Assembly (NCBI GenBank): GCA_964390495.1
Contig: CAYMIN010000001.1
Location: 1 to 64,000, forward strand
Length of the DNA: 64,000 bases
Reading direction: 5' to 3'
Source: UBA11051 sp964390495
GTDB taxonomy: Bacteria > Armatimonadota > Zipacnadia > Zipacnadales > UBA11051
Below, piece by piece: positions 60,985 through 64,000 of the stretch. The translations under genes and the position numbers were made by a program. Each line of letters opens with the position of its first letter. Position 1 is the first letter of the stretch. The notes beneath the pieces are model-generated. The model did no database searches. It was given only the letters and a program-made list of their open reading frames with translations, and was not told the origin of the DNA.

Positions 60985-61720
60985 CATCTCCCTCTCTGCG
61001 CAGCCCGGTAGCTGCATAGAGCTGCTCGATTTCCTCGGCGGAGAGCGCGCGGTACTTGCCGGGCTGGAGTTGACCGAGTTCAAGCGGCCCCAGAGACACC
61101 CGCTGCAGCGCAATCACACGATGGCCAACAGCCTGGCACAGGCGCTTGACCTCGCGCTTGCGCCCTTCGTGAAGCGTCAGGCTGAGTACCGTGCTGTCGC
61201 CGGACAGCTCGACTATCTCAGCGACATCGGCTGCGGCTGGGCCATCCTTCAGTTCAACACCGGCCCGCAGAGCCTGCAACTCGTCCCGGCTCACTTGCCC
61301 CTGCACTGTCGCCAGGTAAGTCTTGGGGATCTCGAAGCTGGGATGAGTGAGAGCGTGAGCCAGCTCGCCGTCGTTGGTCAGCAGCAGCAGCCCCTCGGCA
61401 TCCATATCCAGGCGCCCGACGGGGTACAAGTAACGCCGCAGGCGCTGGGGGACCAGTTGCATGACAGTGGCGCGGCCTTGGGGGTCGTGGCGCGTCGAGA
61501 GCACGTCGGCCGGCTTATTGAGCAGGAGATAGTGCTTAGGCTCGGCGAAGCTCAGCGGCTCACCATCCAAGGCGATGGTATCAGTCTCGGGGTCGGCTTT
61601 GGTGCCCAGCGCTATGACTATCTTGCCGTTGACCGAGACGCGCCCGGCGGCTATCAGCTTCTCGCTTTCCCTGCGCGAGGCGATACCGGCGCGTGCCAGC
61701 AATTTTTGCAGCCGCTCCAT
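60974..61720 (-). CDS. rluB: Ribosomal large subunit pseudouridine synthase (RluB/RsuA family)
   Basis: A 248-residue enzyme. The S4 RNA-binding domain (2-47, LLARAGIASRRESEKLIAAGRV) precedes the synthase fold with YPVGRLDMDAEGLLLLTNDG, whose catalytic Asp is near 105, and VLSLTLHEGRKREVKRLCQAVGH. It makes pseudouridine in 23S (or 16S) rRNA. Its first 140 bases overlap the 3' end of the carboxypeptidase gene, and it overlaps the next gene by a few bases. Confidence 0.95.
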   Translation of the reverse strand: MERLQKLLARAGIASRRESEKLIAAGRVSVNGKIVIALGTKADPETDTIALDGEPLSFAEPKHYLLLNKPADVLSTRHDPQGRATVMQLVPQRLRRYLYPVGRLDMDAEGLLLLTNDGELAHALTHPSFEIPKTYLATVQGQVSRDELQALRAGVELKDGPAAADVAEIVELSGDSTVLSLTLHEGRKREVKRLCQAVGHRVIALQRVSLGPLELGQLQPGKYRALSAEEIEQLYAATGLRREGDDGT

Positions 61721-62882
61721 AGACTAACACCCCGACAGATAAGGCCAGCAAGAGCAACAATAGGGCCGCCGGCACATGGCTGTCAATAAGCTGTGCCCAC
61801 AGACTCTTGTCCACGGCTGCGGTGGCTACCAGAGGGAGGCGGTATTCGTTACCCCCGTAAACCACCCACAGGTAGCCGAGCTGCTGGCCCACCGCGATGG
61901 GGGCCTCGGCCGGCGGCAGGTCGAAATCCGGCTTGGGTGGCCGGGCGCCGCGCGGCAGCGGCAGGGCCAGGTCTTGCGTGGCTGTCACCGGCACACTTTC
62001 CTGCTCACCCTTGGTGACTGTGCAGGAGGTCTGGGCTGCACCTTTGCGGACCACCTGCACTTGCCGGAAGTGCTCGAAGCCCCATTCTAGTAACGTCCGA
62101 CCGTCGGCGAAGGTATCCTTGCAACCCAGGCAGACACCGATCAGCCGCCAGCCGTCAACAGTTGCGGAAGCCGCCAGACAGCGGCCCGCCTGCTTGGTGT
62201 AGCCGGTTTTGATGCCGTCAGCCGCCGGCCACTGTCCCAGCAGTTGGTTGCGGTTGACCAGCTCACGGTTCGACGGCTTGCCGGGCCAGGGGATCGCAGC
62301 CTTCTCAGTATCAGCGATCTTCGCGATCTCCTCCAACGCCATAGCCGCGCGGGCCAGATGCGCCAGGTCGTAAGCGGTCGAGTAATGATTATCATTGTGG
62401 AGGCCGTGTGGGTTGGTGAAGTGCGTGTCGTTGAGGGCCAATTCGCGGGCCTTGGCGTTCATCATCGCAACGAATCGGTCATAGTCGCCGCCGACTGTTT
62501 CGGCCACGGCCACTGCCGCATCGTTGGCCGAGCTCATCAGCAGGCCGAGCAGCAGGTAGCGGAGCTTGATCTTCTCGCCCGCTGCCAGGTGCAGAGTGGC
62601 CTCGCCGACCGCTGCCGCCCGCGTGCTGACGGTGACGATTTGATCCAGGTCGCCCTTCTCGACACACAAGAGCGCGGTCAGTAGCTTACCGATACTGGCT
62701 GGATAGCGCCGCTGGTGAGCGTTGGACTCGTAGAGGGTGAGACCGGTAGTGTCATCAATGAGGATGGCAGCTTGGGCGGATAGGACGGGGCCGTCGGCTG
62801 CGCTGGGCTTGGGCTTGGCGTCGGCGGCCTGCTCTCCGGCCACAGCCTCGGACACCAACCACGACGCCGTCAGGCAGCCCAA
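61581..62882 (-). CDS. D-alanyl-D-alanine carboxypeptidase (penicillin-binding protein 5-like)
   Basis: A 433-residue protein from TTG 62882. Active-site motifs: SIGK at 63-66, SAN (SxN) at 118-120, KTG at 225-227. It trims the pentapeptide of peptidoglycan. A C-terminal membrane helix (AALLLLLLALSVGVLVYGA) anchors it. The TTG start gives a short signal segment; the frame continues upstream to a stop at about 62933, adding RIRILAVAALGCLTASW, a better signal peptide, but with no ATG/GTG/TTG in that stretch. The last 140 bases overlap rluB in another frame, an unusually long overlap. Confidence 0.9.
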   Translation of the reverse strand: MGCLTASWLVSEAVAGEQAADAKPKPSAADGPVLSAQAAILIDDTTGLTLYESNAHQRRYPASIGKLLTALLCVEKGDLDQIVTVSTRAAAVGEATLHLAAGEKIKLRYLLLGLLMSSANDAAVAVAETVGGDYDRFVAMMNAKARELALNDTHFTNPHGLHNDNHYSTAYDLAHLARAAMALEEIAKIADTEKAAIPWPGKPSNRELVNRNQLLGQWPAADGIKTGYTKQAGRCLAASATVDGWRLIGVCLGCKDTFADGRTLLEWGFEHFRQVQVVRKGAAQTSCTVTKGEQESVPVTATQDLALPLPRGARPPKPDFDLPPAEAPIAVGQQLGYLWVVYGGNEYRLPLVATAAVDKSLWAQLIDSHVPAALLLLLLALSVGVLVYGAAAKIAGTRRYRLAQGKREADSRRARLGQRQDSHSAGHQSRPRD

Positions 62883-62893
62883 GGCCGCAACTG

Positions 62894-63520
62894 CTAGTAT
62901 GCGGATTCGTCTTCGGCTTCTGATTGCGCTTCATCCTCTGGAGCAGACTGGTCGGCTTCAGCCTGCTCGCCGGTCTCATCCTCGGAAAGCTCAGCCGTGC
63001 CGGATTGGGCGGCGGGTAAGGGCAGCTCAAGCCGGGGCAGGTCATCAAGATCACTCAGACCGAACGCCGAAAGGAAGTAGGCTGTCGTCACCAGCAGGAA
63101 GGGCCGGCCGGGGGCCTGGGCTCGTCCGGTGATGCGCAGCAGGTCCTTCTCAATCAGCGAGTTGATCACGCCGCTTGAGTTGACGCCGCGCAGGGCATCA
63201 ATATGCGGCCTGGTAATCGGCTGCCGGTAGGCTACGATCGCCAGCACCTCCAGCGCCTGCTTGGACAGTCGCTGCGGGTCCGGCTCCAGGAGCGCCTGCA
63301 CGTATTCGGCATAGTCCGGGAGGGTGGCGAGGGCGTACCCACCGGCCAGGTGCACCACATGCAGACCGTGGCCCTTAAGCTTGCGCTGCAGCTTGCTAAT
63401 CAGCTCGGCGACTGCTTCGGGCCTTACCTGCAGCAGCTCGGCGGCTCGCTGCGCAGACAGCGGCTCTTCGCCCACGAAAAGCAGGCACTGCAGGGCGTTG
63501 ACTAGATCCGGTGGTCTCAT
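62894..63520 (-). CDS. scpB: Segregation and condensation protein B
   Basis: A 208-residue partner of SMC and ScpA. The ATG at 63520 has GAGG 8 bases upstream; TTG 63523 is in frame. Winged-helix stretches QCLLFVGEEPLSAQRAAELL and LEVLAIVAYRQPITRPHIDALRG are characteristic. LLVTTAYFLSAFGLSDLDDLP follows. The acidic C-terminus (EDETGEQAEADQSAPEDEA) is long. The stop lies in the signal-peptide coding stretch of the carboxypeptidase. Confidence 0.95.
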   Translation of the reverse strand: MRPPDLVNALQCLLFVGEEPLSAQRAAELLQVRPEAVAELISKLQRKLKGHGLHVVHLAGGYALATLPDYAEYVQALLEPDPQRLSKQALEVLAIVAYRQPITRPHIDALRGVNSSGVINSLIEKDLLRITGRAQAPGRPFLLVTTAYFLSAFGLSDLDDLPRLELPLPAAQSGTAELSEDETGEQAEADQSAPEDEAQSEAEDESAY

Positions 63521-63574
63521 CAATCAGGCCTCAACTTGCCATTGACAGAAGGTGTACGTTGATGCAGATAGCCA

Positions 63575-64000
63575 TTATTCCGCCAGCCAAACCTGGAAGT
63601 CGCTCTCGCCCTCGACCGGTCCCACCTTCACGCGTCCGCGGCGGATTAGCTCCAGAATCGCCAAAAAGGTGACGATGATGTACACACGCGGGGCGGGCAT
63701 GTCAACCAGGTCAGTGAACCGCAGCTTCTCTCCCCCGGCCGCATGCAACTCGGTAAGTATCTCGGGCAGGCGCTGGCCCACGGTGACCAGGCGGCGCCGG
63801 ACAACTCGCGGCGGCTGGGTGGCAGCCCGCCTCAGCAACTCCCCTACCGCCGCCACCATGTCAAAAATGGAAACATCGGTGAGCTGCACAAAGCCGCTAC
63901 CCATCTGCTCCTCGCCGGCCGCCCGCAGGTAGATACGCTGGCGCAGCTTGCGGGCCTCGTCGAGCGTCTCAGCAGCTTCCCGATAGGCGCGATATTCCTC
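63575..64000 (-). CDS. scpA: Segregation and condensation protein A, C-terminal part (cut by window end)
   Basis: The frame runs to the window edge. The last part reads EEYRAYREAAETLDEARKLRQRIYLRA, typical of the ScpA middle, and then VQLTDVSIFDMVAAVGELLRR and FLAILELIRRGRVKVGPVEGESDFQVWLAE, the C-terminal winged helix that binds SMC. It is followed by scpB on the same strand, the normal order. The N-terminus lies outside the window. Confidence 0.92.
   Translation of the reverse strand, partial: EEYRAYREAAETLDEARKLRQRIYLRAAGEEQMGSGFVQLTDVSIFDMVAAVGELLRRAATQPPRVVRRRLVTVGQRLPEILTELHAAGGEKLRFTDLVDMPAPRVYIIVTFLAILELIRRGRVKVGPVEGESDFQVWLAE

Noticed and set aside
1..64000. tRNA or rRNA genes
   Set aside because: I saw no cloverleaf with a plausible T-arm GGTTCGAATCC-type motif and no rRNA-like stretch; a dedicated scan could still find a missed tRNA.

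Overview
The window is a high-GC bacterial chromosome segment with dense genes on both strands. It carries a prepilin with an H-x9-DG motif, several Gfo/Idh/MocA oxidoreductases, Asp-box (BNR) proteins, a sulfatase, URO-D-like proteins, DegT aminotransferases and large secreted carbohydrate-related proteins. This inventory resembles environmental Armatimonadota, Planctomycetota or related uncultured lineages. The assignment is an inference from gene content; no rRNA or other decisive marker is present.

Most of the window is accessory catabolism. 1-5.5 kb: sulfatase (cut by the window start), URO-D-like protein, Ntn-hydrolase, unknown helical protein, alanine racemase. 9.3-19.2 kb: amidohydrolase, three tandem Asp-box proteins, HpcH/HpaI aldolase, two glutamine-amidotransferase-like proteins, nitrilase, zinc-type dehydrogenase, aldo/keto-reductase-like protein. 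19-25.9 kb: a secreted cysteine-protease-like protein, prepilin and pseudopilin, a membrane protein, a TiaS-like protein, an HD protein. 25.9-40 kb: paired alpha/beta hydrolases, Gfo/Idh/MocA proteins, an aldolase, methyltransferases and two large secreted proteins. 40-57.8 kb: a decarboxylating dehydrogenase, regulator, acylphosphatase, sugar isomerase, DegT aminotransferases, further Asp-box proteins and small membrane proteins. 57.9-64 kb: housekeeping genes (CCA-adding type enzyme, membrane glycosyltransferase-like protein, RluB, D,D-carboxypeptidase, ScpB, ScpA), all on the minus strand; ScpA is cut by the window end.

The outstanding locus is at 5.6-8.7 kb. A complete IscB RNA-guided nuclease gene (minus strand) is preceded by a 467-nt gene-free, hairpin-rich stretch and then by a 10-repeat CRISPR array with nine 36-38 nt spacers. 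No cas gene is seen anywhere in the window. The gene-free stretch contains an imperfect reverse-complement copy of the CRISPR repeat, able to pair with repeat nt 2-21 (20 pairs, one bulge) when array and iscB are read in the same direction. A candidate promoter lies beyond the array and points through it to iscB. Layout: promoter - array - anti-repeat/omega-RNA-like RNA - iscB - YgiT-type zinc-finger gene. It looks like a CRISPR-linked IscB intermediate between transposon omega-RNA and the crRNA:tracrRNA pair of Cas9.

A second notable feature is a MITE-like repeat family with CTAGAAGC/GCTTCTAG ends and an internal GGGGACAGTCCC hairpin. In four places its terminal CTAG supplies the stop codon of the neighbouring gene.
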